DNA from: Dehalococcoidia bacterium
GTDB lineage: Bacteria > Chloroflexota > Dehalococcoidia > DSTF01 > JACRBR01
NCBI GenBank assembly: GCA_021462855.1
Contig: JAJTXQ010000056.1
Coordinates: forward strand, 1 to 64,000
Direction of reading: 5' to 3'
DNA: 64,000 bases
Position 1 is the stretch's first letter; the number at the start of each line of letters is the position of its first letter. Below the pieces are notes generated by a model that did not search any database, was not told the origin of the DNA, and was given only the letters and a program-made list of their open reading frames with translations. The position numbers were made by a program, and so were the translations under genes. This document shows, piece by piece, positions 15,267 through 24,072 of this stretch.

Positions 15267-18017
15267 CTACCGCCCGCGCACGACGAGCGCGGTGCGCATG
15301 CCCTGCGCCTGGTGGCTGATCGGCTCGCCGCGGTACTGCTCGACCACGGTGCACACGACCTCGTACGCGCCCGGCGTGAGTTCGGCGTCGATGCGCTGCT
15401 GCTCGCCGGGCGCCAGCGCGGCGGTCCGCACCACCTCGCTCAATGCGCCGCCGTCACCCACGCGCATCACCACGAAGTCGTGCGTCTGGCCCGGGCCGGC
15501 TTCGGCGCCGTGACCGTGGGCATCGTCGGCGGCGTGCCGTACGACGAACGTGACACGCCCGGCGGCGATCTCGGCCGGCAGGTCGATGGCGAAGTTGCGC
15601 AGCCCGACGGGAACCTCGCGCGCCGCGCCCGGCGCTTGCGGCGCCGCTGATTCCTCGCGCGTCCACCAGCCGCGGTCGATGCCGGTGAAGATGATCAGCG
15701 GCACGACGAGGATCACCGCGGCGATGCCCATCGCCAGCGCGGGAGCGGCGTTCGCCGTCCAGAATCCGCGCTGGCTCCCCGCGGCCCACGTGTTGCCGCT
15801 GCGCTCGGCGATGCCGCGCGCCTTCGTGCGCAGCCGCAGGCTGTTCGTCATCACCGACACGGAGCTGACCGCCATCGCGCCACCGGCGATGATCGGATTG
15901 AGCAGCCCGAGCGCCGCGATCGGGATCGCCAGCACGTTGTAGCCGAATGCCCAGAACAGGTTCTGCTTGATTGTCGTCAGCGTCTGGCGGCTGAGCGCGA
16001 TCGCCTCGGCGACCTTCGAGATATCGCCGTGCAGCAGCGTGATGTCGCCCGCCTCGATCGCCACGTCGGCGCCGGTGCTCATGGCGATGCCGATGTCGGC
16101 TTGCGCGAGCGCCGGCGCGTCGTTGATGCCGTCGCCGGCCATCGCGACGCTGAGGCCCTGCGCCTGCAGCGACCGCACGAGTTCGAGCTTGTCCTCGGGC
16201 CGCGCCGACGCCCGCCACTCACGCACGCCCGCCACATCGGCGACACGCGCCGCCGCGCGCTCGTTGTCGCCCGTCATCATGATCACGCGGATGCCGAGGG
16301 CGCGCAGCGCCTCGACCGCGCGCGGCGCGCTCTTCTTCACTTCGTCGGCGATGCCGATCACGCCCGCGACCTCGCCATCGAACGCGGCGAAGATCACCGT
16401 CTGGCCGGCTTCCTCGAGGCGGTCGGCCTCGGACATCATCTCGCGGCCGATCGTAATGCCCTGCTCGTCCATCAGCCGCCGGTTGCCCGCGACGACACGC
16501 CGGTCATCGACCGTCGCCGACACGCCGCGCGCGGTGTGCGACGCGAAGTCAGCGGCCGCGGGGAGCGTGTAGCCCGACTCGACGGCCGCGTCGACGATCG
16601 CGCGGCTCAGCGGATGCTCGCTGGGCTGCTCCGCTCCGGCGACGATCGTCAGCAGCGCTTGCTCGGAGAGCACGCCGGCGGGGATCGCCGCCATCACCTG
16701 CGGGCGGCCCTCGGTCAGCGTGCCCGTCTTGTCCAGGACGATGACGTTGAGCCTGCGCGTGCGTTCCAGGATCTCGGCGTTCTTGATCAGGATGCCGCGC
16801 TCAGCGCCGATGCCCGTGCCGACCATGATCGCCGTCGGCGTCGCCAGCCCGAGCGCGCAGGGGCAGGCGATGACGAGCACCGCGACGGCGGCGCGCATCG
16901 CATCGATCCACTGGCTGTCGCCGTGGTGGCCGGGCTCCGTGAACAGGCCCCACGCCAGCAGCGTGCCCAGCGCGATGACGATGACGACGGGGACGAACAC
17001 CGCGGCGACTTCGTCGACCAGGCGCTGGATCGGCGCCTTCGACCCCTGCGCCTCCTCGACCATCTTCGCCATGCGGGCGAGGGTCGTCTGCGCGCCCACG
17101 GCGGTCGCCTCCATGCGCACGACACCGTTCTGGTTCATGGTGCCGCCGGTCATGCGGTCGCCGGGCCGCTTCTCGACGGGGATCGACTCGCCGGTAAGCA
17201 TCGACTCGTCGATCGTGCTGTGGCCGTCGCGCACGATGCCGTCGACCGGCACCTTCTCGCCGGGGCGCACGACGAGGACGTCGCCGGGCGCGACGCGCTC
17301 GATCGCCACTTCGACCTCGGCGTCGTCGCGGATGATGCGGGCGGATTTGGCCGACAGCCCGAGCAGCTTCTCGATCGCCGTCGACGCGGCGCCCTTCGAC
17401 CGCTCTTCGAAGTACTTGCCCATGGTGATGAACACGAGCACGGCCGCCGACACGTCGAAGAACATCGTGTAGTGCTTGTTGAAGACGACGACCCACGCGC
17501 TGTAGGCGAACGCCGCGGTCGTTCCGAGCGCAATGAGCACGTCCATGTTCGGGTTCAGGTGCCGCAGCGACGCGAAGCTTCCCTTGTAGTAGCGCCAGCC
17601 GAGCACGGCCTGGATCGGCGTTGCCAGCGCGAGGATCAGCCAGCCGTGCAGCCGTTCGTTGCCGAAGACCGCGAGGCCGGCGATGTCCATCGCCATCGCC
17701 AGCACGACGACGGGGATCGCGAGCGCCGAGCCGAACAGCACGAGCCACAGCGTCCGCTGCGCGTGCTGTTCCTTTTCCGAGGTGCGGTCGTCGTCGGGCG
17801 CGGCGACTTTGGCGCCGTAGCCGGCCTTCTCGACCGCGGCGATGAGCGCCTGGGCCGGCACCCCTTCCGAAGTGATGAGCGCGGTCTCGGAGGCGAAGTT
17901 GACGTTCGCCGTCTCGACGCCCTCGACCTTGCCAAGCGCGCGCTCGACGCGCCGCACGCACGAGGCGCACGTCATGCCCGAGATATCAAGTGTTGTAGAG
18001 ATCTGTTTCGTCGCCAT
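15267..18017 (-). CDS. copA: Copper-exporting P1B-ATPase with C-terminal cupredoxin-like domain
   Basis: A 916-residue Cu(I)-exporting ATPase. In order: a heavy-metal-binding domain with GMTCASC (14-20), membrane helices, the TGES actuator loop, the metal-channel motif [11 protein letters not shown], the DKTGTL phosphorylation site, the SEHPL loop, MTGDN and [10 protein letters not shown]. After the normal end ([10 protein letters not shown]) it has an extra transmembrane helix and about 110 residues resembling a cupredoxin, with H846, C889, H902 and M907 placed like type 1 copper ligands. The extra helix would put that domain outside the cell, where copper is released. It is the last gene of csoR-copZ-copA. 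Confidence 0.93.
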   Translation of the reverse strand: MATKQISTTLDISGMTCASCVRRVERALGKVEGVETANVNFASETALITSEGVPAQALIAAVEKAGYGAKVAAPDDDRTSEKEQHAQRTLWLVLFGSALAIPVVVLAMAMDIAGLAVFGNERLHGWLILALATPIQAVLGWRYYKGSFASLRHLNPNMDVLIALGTTAAFAYSAWVVVFNKHYTMFFDVSAAVLVFITMGKYFEERSKGAASTAIEKLLGLSAKSARIIRDDAEVEVAIERVAPGDVLVVRPGEKVPVDGIVRDGHSTIDESMLTGESIPVEKRPGDRMTGGTMNQNGVVRMEATAVGAQTTLARMAKMVEEAQGSKAPIQRLVDEVAAVFVPVVIVIALGTLLAWGLFTEPGHHGDSQWIDAMRAAVAVLVIACPCALGLATPTAIMVGTGIGAERGILIKNAEILERTRRLNVIVLDKTGTLTEGRPQVMAAIPAGVLSEQALLTIVAGAEQPSEHPLSRAIVDAAVESGYTLPAAADFASHTARGVSATVDDRRVVAGNRRLMDEQGITIGREMMSEADRLEEAGQTVIFAAFDGEVAGVIGIADEVKKSAPRAVEALRALGIRVIMMTGDNERAAARVADVAGVREWRASARPEDKLELVRSLQAQGLSVAMAGDGINDAPALAQADIGIAMSTGADVAIEAGDITLLHGDISKVAEAIALSRQTLTTIKQNLFWAFGYNVLAIPIAALGLLNPIIAGGAMAVSSVSVMTNSLRLRTKARGIAERSGNTWAAGSQRGFWTANAAPALAMGIAAVILVVPLIIFTGIDRGWWTREESAAPQAPGAAREVPVGLRNFAIDLPAEIAAGRVTFVVRHAADDAHGHGAEAGPGQTHDFVVMRVGDGGALSEVVRTAALAPGEQQRIDAELTPGAYEVVCTVVEQYRGEPISHQAQGMRTALVVRGR

Positions 18018-18045
18018 GCCTGGTCTCCGGCGAGCGATGTGGCGT

Positions 18046-18255
18046 TTATGCGCGCACGGCCGCCTTGTAGCCTTCTTCTTCAATCGCCTCGATCACCTTC
18101 GCCTGGTCGAAGTCGCCCTCGACCTTCGCGGAATTGGCGGCGAGGTCCACCTTCACCGCGCGCACGCCGGCGACGCCTTCCACGGCGTGCGTCACGTGCT
18201 GCACGCAGTTGTCGCAGGTCATGCCCTTCACGTCGAACATCAGCGTCTTGTCCAT
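18046..18255 (-). CDS. copZ: CopZ-like copper chaperone
   Basis: A 69-residue single heavy-metal-associated domain. The metal site GMTCDNC is at residues 11-17, followed by the usual beta-alpha-beta pattern ([20 protein letters not shown], then [11 protein letters not shown]). CopZ carries Cu(I) to the ATPase, whose own N-terminal domain is of the same kind. GGAGG lies about ten bases before the ATG. It is between csoR and copA, with 28 bases to copA. Confidence 0.92.
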   Translation of the reverse strand: MDKTLMFDVKGMTCDNCVQHVTHAVEGVAGVRAVKVDLAANSAKVEGDFDQAKVIEAIEEEGYKAAVRA

Positions 18256-18312
18256 GGGTGTGCTGCCTCCTTCGGCTTGCCGGGCGAATCGCCCGCCCGT
18301 GTGTTGCGCCGG

Positions 18313-18579
18313 CTACTTGCCGGCCATCTCGTACAGCTCGGACAGTTCGGCGACCACCTCGTCCTCGCGCCCGTCGCGGATCCCTTCGACCACGCAGGTG
18401 CCGAGGTGGCCCGTCAGCATCAGCGATTCCATCTTCTCGATGGCGCGTCGGACGGCGTAGGTCTGCTTCAGGATGTCCACGCAGTACTTGTCCGCCTCGA
18501 TCATGCGGCGGATGCCTGCGAGGTGGCCTTCGATGAAGTTCATGCGCTTCAGGACATCGGCGCGGAGGTCTGGCTGCAT
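18313..18579 (-). CDS. csoR: CsoR-type copper-sensing repressor
   Basis: An 88-residue all-helical repressor of the CsoR/FrmR family. The copper ligand set is present as C33 (KYCVDIL), H58 and C62 (TGHLGTC). A conserved Arg/Lys DNA-binding face (LKRMNFIEGHLAGIRRM) opens the protein. Loss of DNA binding on Cu(I) uptake would derepress the operon. The ATG at 18579 starts the conserved domain. Two matching operator-like palindromes lie directly upstream, so autoregulation is expected. Confidence 0.93.
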   Translation of the reverse strand: MQPDLRADVLKRMNFIEGHLAGIRRMIEADKYCVDILKQTYAVRRAIEKMESLMLTGHLGTCVVEGIRDGREDEVVAELSELYEMAGK

Positions 18580-18591
18580 GGACCCTCTCCC

Positions 18592-18610
18592 ATACCCCTC
18601 CGGTGGGGGT
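18592..18610. promoter_or_regulatory. CsoR-type operator 1
   Basis: ATACCCCTCCGGTGGGGGT has the C-run/G-run palindrome with TA flank typical of CsoR operators. It lies between the -10 box of the copper promoter and the csoR start codon, so a bound repressor would block transcription. Confidence 0.7.
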
Positions 18611-18620
18611 CTGTTGGCAC

Positions 18621-18650
18621 AGGCTATCACCAGAATCAAGGCGATGTCAA
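18621..18650 (-). promoter_or_regulatory. Promoter of csoR-copZ-copA
   Basis: On the minus strand a perfect TTGACA (18645-18650) is followed after 18 bases by TAGCCT (18621-18626). It is flanked on both sides by CsoR-type operators and reads into csoR. Confidence 0.72.
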
Positions 18651-18668
18651 CCCCCCGGGGTGGGGTAG
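18651..18668. promoter_or_regulatory. CsoR-type operator 2
   Basis: On the minus strand the sequence is TACCCCACCCCGGGGGG, again a C-run/G-run palindrome. It abuts the -35 box of the copper promoter. Two repressor tetramers could thus clamp the promoter. Confidence 0.6.
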
Positions 18669-18922
18669 CGGATGAAGCCCGCTCGAATTGCCCCATGCCG
18701 CAAGCGGACGAACCGATGCTCGGCCGAAACCGGGGGAGCGTGGCGGCGTAGCTCAAGTTGCGCCGGCGTCGCCGTCCCGAACTCACTGGCGGCAGCGTAA
18801 CGCTGCCCCACCGCGACCCCGGCAGACGAAGCTCCGCCGCGGCGTGCCTGGCCGGCTCGCGCGTCCGCCGGCGCGCCCCAACCCGCGGGCCGTCCCCGAT
18901 GCCGCCCCGCGCGCCAATCCGC

Positions 18923-18928
18923 TACCAT
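18923..18928 (+). promoter_or_regulatory. -10 box of valS leader transcript
   Basis: TACCAT preceded by TCCGC, ending seven bases before the ATG of the leader peptide at 18936. The same TCCGCTACCAT string precedes other genes in this window. No clear -35 hexamer is seen. Confidence 0.6.
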
Positions 18929-18935
18929 GCGCGCG

Positions 18936-18992
18936 ATGGCGCACGTATCCGCATGCACAGCCGTAGTAGTACCGGGGCGGCGGGCTCGCTGA
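18936..18992 (+). CDS. valS leader peptide with Val-Val-Val
   Basis: An 18-codon open frame reading MAHVSACTAVVVPGRRAR, then TGA. Four of 18 residues are Val, and three are consecutive GTA codons (18963-18971), a codon little used by neighbouring genes. It begins seven bases after a -10 box and ends 94 bases before valyl-tRNA synthetase. Stalling on these codons when charged tRNA-Val is scarce would leave 18982-18989 free to pair with 19021-19028, which prevents the terminator hairpin at 19024-19048. This is the layout of a classical transcription attenuator. An in-frame ATG at 18927 overlaps the -10 box and is less likely. Confidence 0.7.
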   Translation: MAHVSACTAVVVPGRRAR

Positions 18993-19051
18993 TCCGGCGC
19001 GGCGACGCGCACGCGGACAGGCGAGCCCCGGCGCACGACACCGGGGCTTTT
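18982..19051 (+). terminator. Attenuator upstream of valS
   Basis: Terminator form: AGCCCCGG (19024-19031) pairs with CCGGGGCT (19041-19048), nine-base loop, followed by TTTT (19048-19051). Antiterminator form: GGGCTCGC (18982-18989) pairs with GCGAGCCC (19021-19028), using the same left arm. The two are mutually exclusive. The left antiterminator arm abuts the stop codon of the leader peptide, where a terminating ribosome would cover it. The valS ATG is 35 bases past the T run. Confidence 0.7.
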
Positions 19052-19086
19052 CGCTGCCATCGGAACACACCGAGGATGTCCACCGC

Positions 19087-21906
19087 ATGACTGAGATGGC
19101 CAAGGCATACGACCCGCGCGCGACCGAAGGCCGCGTGTACGAGTTCTGGGAAAAGCGCGGCTACTTCAAGGGCCGCATCGACCCGGCAAAGAAGCCGTTC
19201 TCGATCGTCATGCCGCCGCCGAACGTCACCGGCGAGCTGCACATCGGCCACGCGCTGACGGATACGGTCGAGGACATCCTCATCCGCTGGCACCGCATGC
19301 TCGGCGACCCGACGCTGTGGGTCCCCGGCGTCGACCACGCGGGCATCGCGACACAGAACGCGGTGGAGAAGATGCTCGCGAAAGAAGGCGTCTCGCGGCA
19401 CGACCTGGGGCGCGACGCGTTCGAGGAGAAGGTGTGGGAGTGGGTGGGGAAGTACCGCCCGATCATCTCCAACCAGCACCGGCGGCTCGGCGCATCGGCC
19501 GACTGGTCGCGCGAGGTGTTCACGCTCGACGAAGGCCCGCAGCGCGCCGTGCGCACGACGTTCAAGAAGATGTTCGACGACGGGCTGATCTACCGCGGCG
19601 AACGGCTGATCAACTGGTGCCCGCGCTGCCGCAGCGCCCTCAGCGACCTGGAGGTCGAGCACGAGGACCAGCAAGGCCACCTCTGGCACCTGCGCTACCC
19701 GCTCGTCGATGGCGAAGACGCCGCGGGCGCACCGAAGCTCGGCGGCGGCGCGCTCGTCGTCGCGACGACGCGGCCGGAGACCTACGTCGGCGACGTCGCC
19801 GTCGCGGTCAACCCGAAGGACGGGCGCTACGCGTCGCTCATCGGCCGCAGCGTGATGCTGCCGGTGATCCAGCGGGTCGTGCCGGTCATCGCCGACGAGG
19901 CGATCGAGATGGAGTTCGGCACCGGCGCCGTGAAGGTCACGCCGGGCCACGACCCGACGGACTTCGAGATCGGCCAGCGCCACGAGCTCCCGATCATCAG
20001 CGCGATGAACGACGACGCGACGATGAACGCCAACGCCGGCCCGTACGAGGGCATGGACCGCTACGACGCCCGCAAGAAGATCGTCCGCGACCTGGAGGAG
20101 CTAGGGTATCTGGAGAAGATCGAGCCGCACGCGTCGAACGTCGGCACGTGCTACCGCTGCCACACCGTCATCGAACCGCTGATGTCGTGGCAGTGGTTCG
20201 TGCAGCAGCGCGCGCTCGCGCAGCCCGGCATCGACGCGGTGCGCGACGGGCGCATCGCGTTCGTGCCCGAGCGGTTCGAGCGCGTGTACCTGAACTGGAT
20301 GGAGAACATCCGCGACTGGTGCATCTCGCGCCAGCTGTGGTGGGGGCACCGGATCCCGGTGTGGTACAGCGCCGACGAGGACGGCGACCTCATCAACGTC
20401 ATCTACCAGGACCCCGCGCAGCCGAAGGACGCGCCGCCGCGCGCCGGCACGTACAACGAGCTGCGCGCCGAGGGCGTGACGCACGAGCAGATCCTGCGCC
20501 ACGGCACGTGGTCCGCGCTCGCCGCCACGCCGATCGTCAGCATCGACACGCCGGAGCGCTCGCCAACGGGCGGCGGCCACCTGCTGCAGGAGAGCGACGT
20601 GCTCGACACGTGGTTCTCGTCCGGCCTGTGGCCGTTCTCGACGCTCGGCTGGCCCGACGACAACGACGAACTGCGCTACTGGTACCCGACGTCCGTCATG
20701 GAGACGGGGTACGACATCATCTTCCTCTGGGTCGCGAGGATGATCATGCTCGGGCTCTACAACATGGGCGAGGTGCCGTACGCGCACGTCTACCTGCACG
20801 GCACGGTGCGGAACGAGCACGGCCAGCGCATGAGCAAGTCGCTCGGCACCGGCGTCGACCCGCTGCAGGTCGTCGAGCAGTACGGCGCCGACGCGCTGCG
20901 CTACACGCTCATCACGTCGAGCGGGCCGGGCAACGACCTGCGCCTGTCCGAGCAGCGCGTCGAGGCCGGGCGCAACTTCGCGAACAAGCTGTGGAACGCG
21001 GCGCGCTTCGTGCTTTCGATGATCGGCGGCGAGCGCGTGCGCATGCCCGACGCGCCGCCCGCCGCAAGCGCGCCGCTCGAGGACCGCTGGATCGTCTCGC
21101 GGGTCGAGGGTCTCGCGCGCAACGTCGACGACCTGATGCGGCGCTTCGAGATGGGCGAGGCCGCGCGGCAGGTGTACGACTTCGCCTGGGGCGAGTTCGC
21201 CGACTGGTACATCGAGATCGCGAAGGTGCGCGCGCGCTCCGGCGAAGGGCCGTCGCCGTTGCCGGTGCTGGCGTACGTGCTCGACCGCTGCCTCCGCCTG
21301 CTGCACCCGGTGATGCCGTTCGTCACCGAGGAGATCTGGCAGGCGCTCGCCGGGAAGGTCGAAGGGCTCGATGAAGACGCGCTGATCGTCGCCGCGTTCC
21401 CGCGGGGCGAGAGCGGGTACGCCGACACGGACGCCGAGCGCGCGATGGAGACGCTGATCGATGTCGTCCGCGCCATCCGCAACATCCGCGCAGAGAAGAA
21501 GGTGGAACCGGCGCGGATCATCGAGGCGTACGTCGCCGCGGACGGCGCGCGCGCGGTGATCGAGGCCGGCGCCGCGTACATCGAGACGCTGGCGCGCGTG
21601 AAGCCGCTGCACGTCGTCTCCGGCGTCGCCGACGCGCCGCGGGAGCAGGTTGCGACGGCCGTGCTCGAGGGCGTTACCGCCGTCGTCCCGCTCGCCGGCC
21701 TGTTCGATGTCGGCGCCGAGCGCGGGCGTCTCGAAAAGCTCATCGCCGACGCCGAAGCGGAGGCCGGGCGCATCGGCGCCAAGCTGTCGAACGAGCAGTT
21801 CCGCTCGAAAGCCCCGCCGAACATCGTGGCGACCGAGGAAGAGCGGCTCGCCGCCGCCCGGGCGCGCATCGAAGGCCTGCGCGCCAGCCTCGCGGAGTTG
21901 GGGTAA
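19087..21906 (+). CDS. valS: Valyl-tRNA synthetase
   Basis: Class I synthetase that charges tRNA-Val. The 939-residue product has PPPNVTGELHIGHAL (HIGH motif), the TTRPET segment of the editing domain, DVLDTWFSSGLWPF, the KMSKS loop as RMSKSLGTGVDP, the anticodon-binding region and a C-terminal coiled coil (GRLEKLIADAEAEAGRI to the end). Between ISRQLWWGHRIPVWY and the DVLDTWFS motif it has about 100 residues without the Cys pairs often found there. Expression is probably governed by the upstream leader-peptide attenuator. Confidence 0.96.
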   Translation: MTEMAKAYDPRATEGRVYEFWEKRGYFKGRIDPAKKPFSIVMPPPNVTGELHIGHALTDTVEDILIRWHRMLGDPTLWVPGVDHAGIATQNAVEKMLAKEGVSRHDLGRDAFEEKVWEWVGKYRPIISNQHRRLGASADWSREVFTLDEGPQRAVRTTFKKMFDDGLIYRGERLINWCPRCRSALSDLEVEHEDQQGHLWHLRYPLVDGEDAAGAPKLGGGALVVATTRPETYVGDVAVAVNPKDGRYASLIGRSVMLPVIQRVVPVIADEAIEMEFGTGAVKVTPGHDPTDFEIGQRHELPIISAMNDDATMNANAGPYEGMDRYDARKKIVRDLEELGYLEKIEPHASNVGTCYRCHTVIEPLMSWQWFVQQRALAQPGIDAVRDGRIAFVPERFERVYLNWMENIRDWCISRQLWWGHRIPVWYSADEDGDLINVIYQDPAQPKDAPPRAGTYNELRAEGVTHEQILRHGTWSALAATPIVSIDTPERSPTGGGHLLQESDVLDTWFSSGLWPFSTLGWPDDNDELRYWYPTSVMETGYDIIFLWVARMIMLGLYNMGEVPYAHVYLHGTVRNEHGQRMSKSLGTGVDPLQVVEQYGADALRYTLITSSGPGNDLRLSEQRVEAGRNFANKLWNAARFVLSMIGGERVRMPDAPPAASAPLEDRWIVSRVEGLARNVDDLMRRFEMGEAARQVYDFAWGEFADWYIEIAKVRARSGEGPSPLPVLAYVLDRCLRLLHPVMPFVTEEIWQALAGKVEGLDEDALIVAAFPRGESGYADTDAERAMETLIDVVRAIRNIRAEKKVEPARIIEAYVAADGARAVIEAGAAYIETLARVKPLHVVSGVADAPREQVATAVLEGVTAVVPLAGLFDVGAERGRLEKLIADAEAEAGRIGAKLSNEQFRSKAPPNIVATEEERLAAARARIEGLRASLAELG

Positions 21907-21916
21907 GGCGCGGCGA

Positions 21917-21930
21917 TATACTGGCGGCAC
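21917..21930 (+). promoter_or_regulatory. Candidate leaderless promoter of CPBP-trpA operon
   Basis: TATACT (21917-21922) ends eight bases before the ATG at 21931, only ten bases past the valS stop. No ribosome binding site precedes that ATG. Confidence 0.5.
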
Positions 21931-22716
21931 ATGGAGATCACCGCCGGCCCCGGCATGACACCTGCCCCGACCGGCGGCGAAGCGCGGGTCGCGGGGCGCC
22001 GCATCGACTGGACCGGCCGCGACGCGGCGTTCGGGATGCTCGCGTTCGCAGGGATCTTCATCCTGCTGCCGCTGCCGCCGCAGGTCGTCGCGCTGATCTT
22101 CTTCGATATCGACTCCGCCGCGTTCTGGGGCATTGCGCTGGCCATGAGCGCGGTCGTGTTCGTCGCGCTGGTCTTCACGGCCGCGCGGTTCACGTTCGGC
22201 AAGTACGGCGGCTCGTGGGGGCGGCTTGGGTTCGGCCCGGTCCGCTGGAGCACCATTGGCTGGGCGGTCGCCGGGCTCGCCGGTGCGCTCGCGATCTCGA
22301 TGTCATACAACGTGGTCGTCGAGGCGTTCGACATCGGTGCGCTCAAGCAGAGCTGCGACGACCAGGTGCCGGGGCAGGTCCGCGACAGCCGCGTGCTGAT
22401 GACGATGATGGTGGTGCTGGTCCTCGGCTTCGCGCCGATCGCCGAGGAGACGTTCTTTCGCGGGTTCATCTTCCCGGGCATCGCGCGGGCGTGGGGATTT
22501 GTGCCGGGGATCGTGGTGAGCGGACTGCTGTTCGGGAGCGCGCATGTGCTCGGGAACCCGGAGCTGTACAAGTCGCTGGCCGTGTTCGCGGCCATCGGCA
22601 TGGTGTTCGCGTTCGTGTACGCGCGCAGTGGCAACCTGCTGAGCAACGTGCTGGCGCACCTCGCATTCAACACGATCGGCACCGTCGCCATGCTCGTCAC
22701 GACGTGCGAGCCATGA
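21931..22716 (+). CDS. CPBP family intramembrane metalloprotease
   Basis: A 261-residue membrane protein of the CPBP (CAAX protease and bacteriocin-processing, Abi) family. Motif 1 is AEETFFRGF (EExxxR), motif 2 LLFGSAHVLG with its His, and motif 3 AHLAFN near the end, all within transmembrane helices. About seven hydrophobic segments are seen. The natural substrate is unknown. Its stop overlaps the ATG of trpA by four bases, so the two are translationally coupled, though no functional link is obvious. Confidence 0.88.
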   Translation: MEITAGPGMTPAPTGGEARVAGRRIDWTGRDAAFGMLAFAGIFILLPLPPQVVALIFFDIDSAAFWGIALAMSAVVFVALVFTAARFTFGKYGGSWGRLGFGPVRWSTIGWAVAGLAGALAISMSYNVVVEAFDIGALKQSCDDQVPGQVRDSRVLMTMMVVLVLGFAPIAEETFFRGFIFPGIARAWGFVPGIVVSGLLFGSAHVLGNPELYKSLAVFAAIGMVFAFVYARSGNLLSNVLAHLAFNTIGTVAMLVTTCEP

Positions 22717-23519
22717 CCAGCCGCATCGCCGCTGCCTTCGCCCGGGCGCGCGCGGAAGGCCGCGTGGCGGTGTTTCCGTTCATCACCGTCGGCTACCCGG
22801 ACTTCGAGACGAGCATCGCGCTCGTGCGGGCGATGGTCGACGCCGGCGCCGACGGGATCGAGCTGGGCATCCCGTTCAGCGACCCGCTGGCCGATGGCAC
22901 AACGGTGCAGAAGGCCTCGTACACGGCGCTCCAGGGCGGCACGACACCAGCGCATGCGATTGACATGGTGCGACGATTACGTCTAGCGGGGGTTGAAGTC
23001 CCGCTGATCCTTATGGGATACTTCAACACTTTCCTCGCGATGGGCGAGGAGGCGTTCATCCCGGATGCGGCGCGCGCCGGGGCCGACGGGCTGATCATCG
23101 TCGATCTTCCGCCCGAGGAGTCGGACCCGACCCTCGCGATCTGCCGGGAGCACGGAGTAGACCTCATCTACTTCGTCGCCCCGACCTCCGACGATGGACG
23201 GATTGCGCAGGTTGTCGGCAGGGCCGGCGGGTTCATCTACTGCGTGGGGGTCGTCGGGGTCACCGGGGCCCGCGCCACGCTCTCCGATGAGCTTCCGGCG
23301 TTCCTCCGTCGCCTGCGCGAGAAGACCGGCGTGCCGCTCGTCGTCGGGTTCGGGATCTCGAAGCGCGAGCACATCGAAGCGCTCGCGGGGTTGGCCGACG
23401 GCGCGATCGTGGCAAGCGCGCTGATCGACATGCTGGAGTCATCGCCTCGTGAAGAACGGGTGGACAGGGTCAGGGACTATGTTGAGGTGCTCACCGGCCG
23501 TGCGGAGGCAAATGCGTAA
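22713..23519 (+). CDS. trpA: Tryptophan synthase alpha chain
   Basis: Cleaves indole-3-glycerol phosphate to indole and glyceraldehyde 3-phosphate, passing indole to TrpB. The 268-residue TIM barrel shows DGIELGIPFSDPLADG (catalytic Glu and Asp), PLILMGYFN, GLIIVDLPPEE, GFIYCVGVVGVTGAR (phosphate loop) and VGFGIS. trpB is not adjacent; instead the gene is followed by aroH and DAHP synthase, making a small aromatic-pathway cluster. Confidence 0.95.
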   Translation: MTSRIAAAFARARAEGRVAVFPFITVGYPDFETSIALVRAMVDAGADGIELGIPFSDPLADGTTVQKASYTALQGGTTPAHAIDMVRRLRLAGVEVPLILMGYFNTFLAMGEEAFIPDAARAGADGLIIVDLPPEESDPTLAICREHGVDLIYFVAPTSDDGRIAQVVGRAGGFIYCVGVVGVTGARATLSDELPAFLRRLREKTGVPLVVGFGISKREHIEALAGLADGAIVASALIDMLESSPREERVDRVRDYVEVLTGRAEANA

Positions 23520-23554
23520 CGCCAGCGAAGGCTCGCCCTCCGCCGGCTGCGTCT

Positions 23555-24016
23555 ATGGCTTCCCGGCCGGCGTCTTTGGACGCCCGTAACGGCCCCGGCG
23601 GGGCGGACGAGGCGAACACGACGGCACCGGGGAGCGCTCACGAGGCGAGCCGGCTGCGAGGGATCCGGGGCGCGACGACGGTCGACGCCAACCCCCGGGA
23701 AGCGATCCTCGCGGCGACCACCGAACTCCTCACCGCCATCATCGAAGCCAACGACGTCCGCGGTGACGATGTCGCGAGCGCCTTCTTCACGACGACGCCC
23801 GACCTCAACGCCGAGTTCCCGGCGCTGGCCGCACGACACATGGGGTGGGCGAATGTCGCCCTCATGTGCGGACACGAGATGGACGTCCCCGGCGGCCTGC
23901 CGATGTGCCTGCGCATTCTGCTGCACGTCAACACCGCCAGGCCGCAGACGGAGCTGAAGTTCATCTACCTGCGAGGCGCGCGGGCGTTGCGCCCGGACCT
24001 CGCGGGCCAGGGCTAA
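23555..24016 (+). CDS. aroH: Chorismate mutase, AroH type
   Basis: Converts chorismate to prephenate for Phe and Tyr synthesis. After a roughly 34-residue N-terminal extension, the product matches the trimeric AroH family: LRGIRGATTVDANPREAI (active-site Arg), FTTTPDLNAEFPALAAR, MCGHEMDVPGGLPMCLRIL and the C-terminal LKFIYLRGARALRPDL. The AroH core is about 118 residues, as usual. The real start may lie downstream of the annotated ATG, since the extension is low-complexity, but no better start codon is visible. Confidence 0.92.
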   Translation: MASRPASLDARNGPGGADEANTTAPGSAHEASRLRGIRGATTVDANPREAILAATTELLTAIIEANDVRGDDVASAFFTTTPDLNAEFPALAARHMGWANVALMCGHEMDVPGGLPMCLRILLHVNTARPQTELKFIYLRGARALRPDLAGQG

Positions 24017-24072
24017 TCGCCGGCGCGCCGGCAACCACGACGATCCGCGAGGAGCGGAGGAGGGACGACCAG

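Noticed and set aside
16029-18536. Open frame of 835 codons antisense to copA
   Set aside because: High-GC DNA leaves long antisense frames; it is Arg/His/Asp-rich low-complexity and the copA frame is unmistakable.
18700-18850. tRNA-like stretch (GTAGCTCAAGTTG resembling a D-arm)
   Set aside because: No T-loop GTTCGAATC-like sequence, no acceptor stem pairing and no anticodon arm in register.
18960-18990. T-box riboswitch upstream of valS (GTAGTACCG resembles GTGGTACCG)
   Set aside because: The essential TGGN that pairs with the tRNA end reads TAGT, and no stem I elements were recognisable; the string is better explained as GTA codons of the leader peptide.
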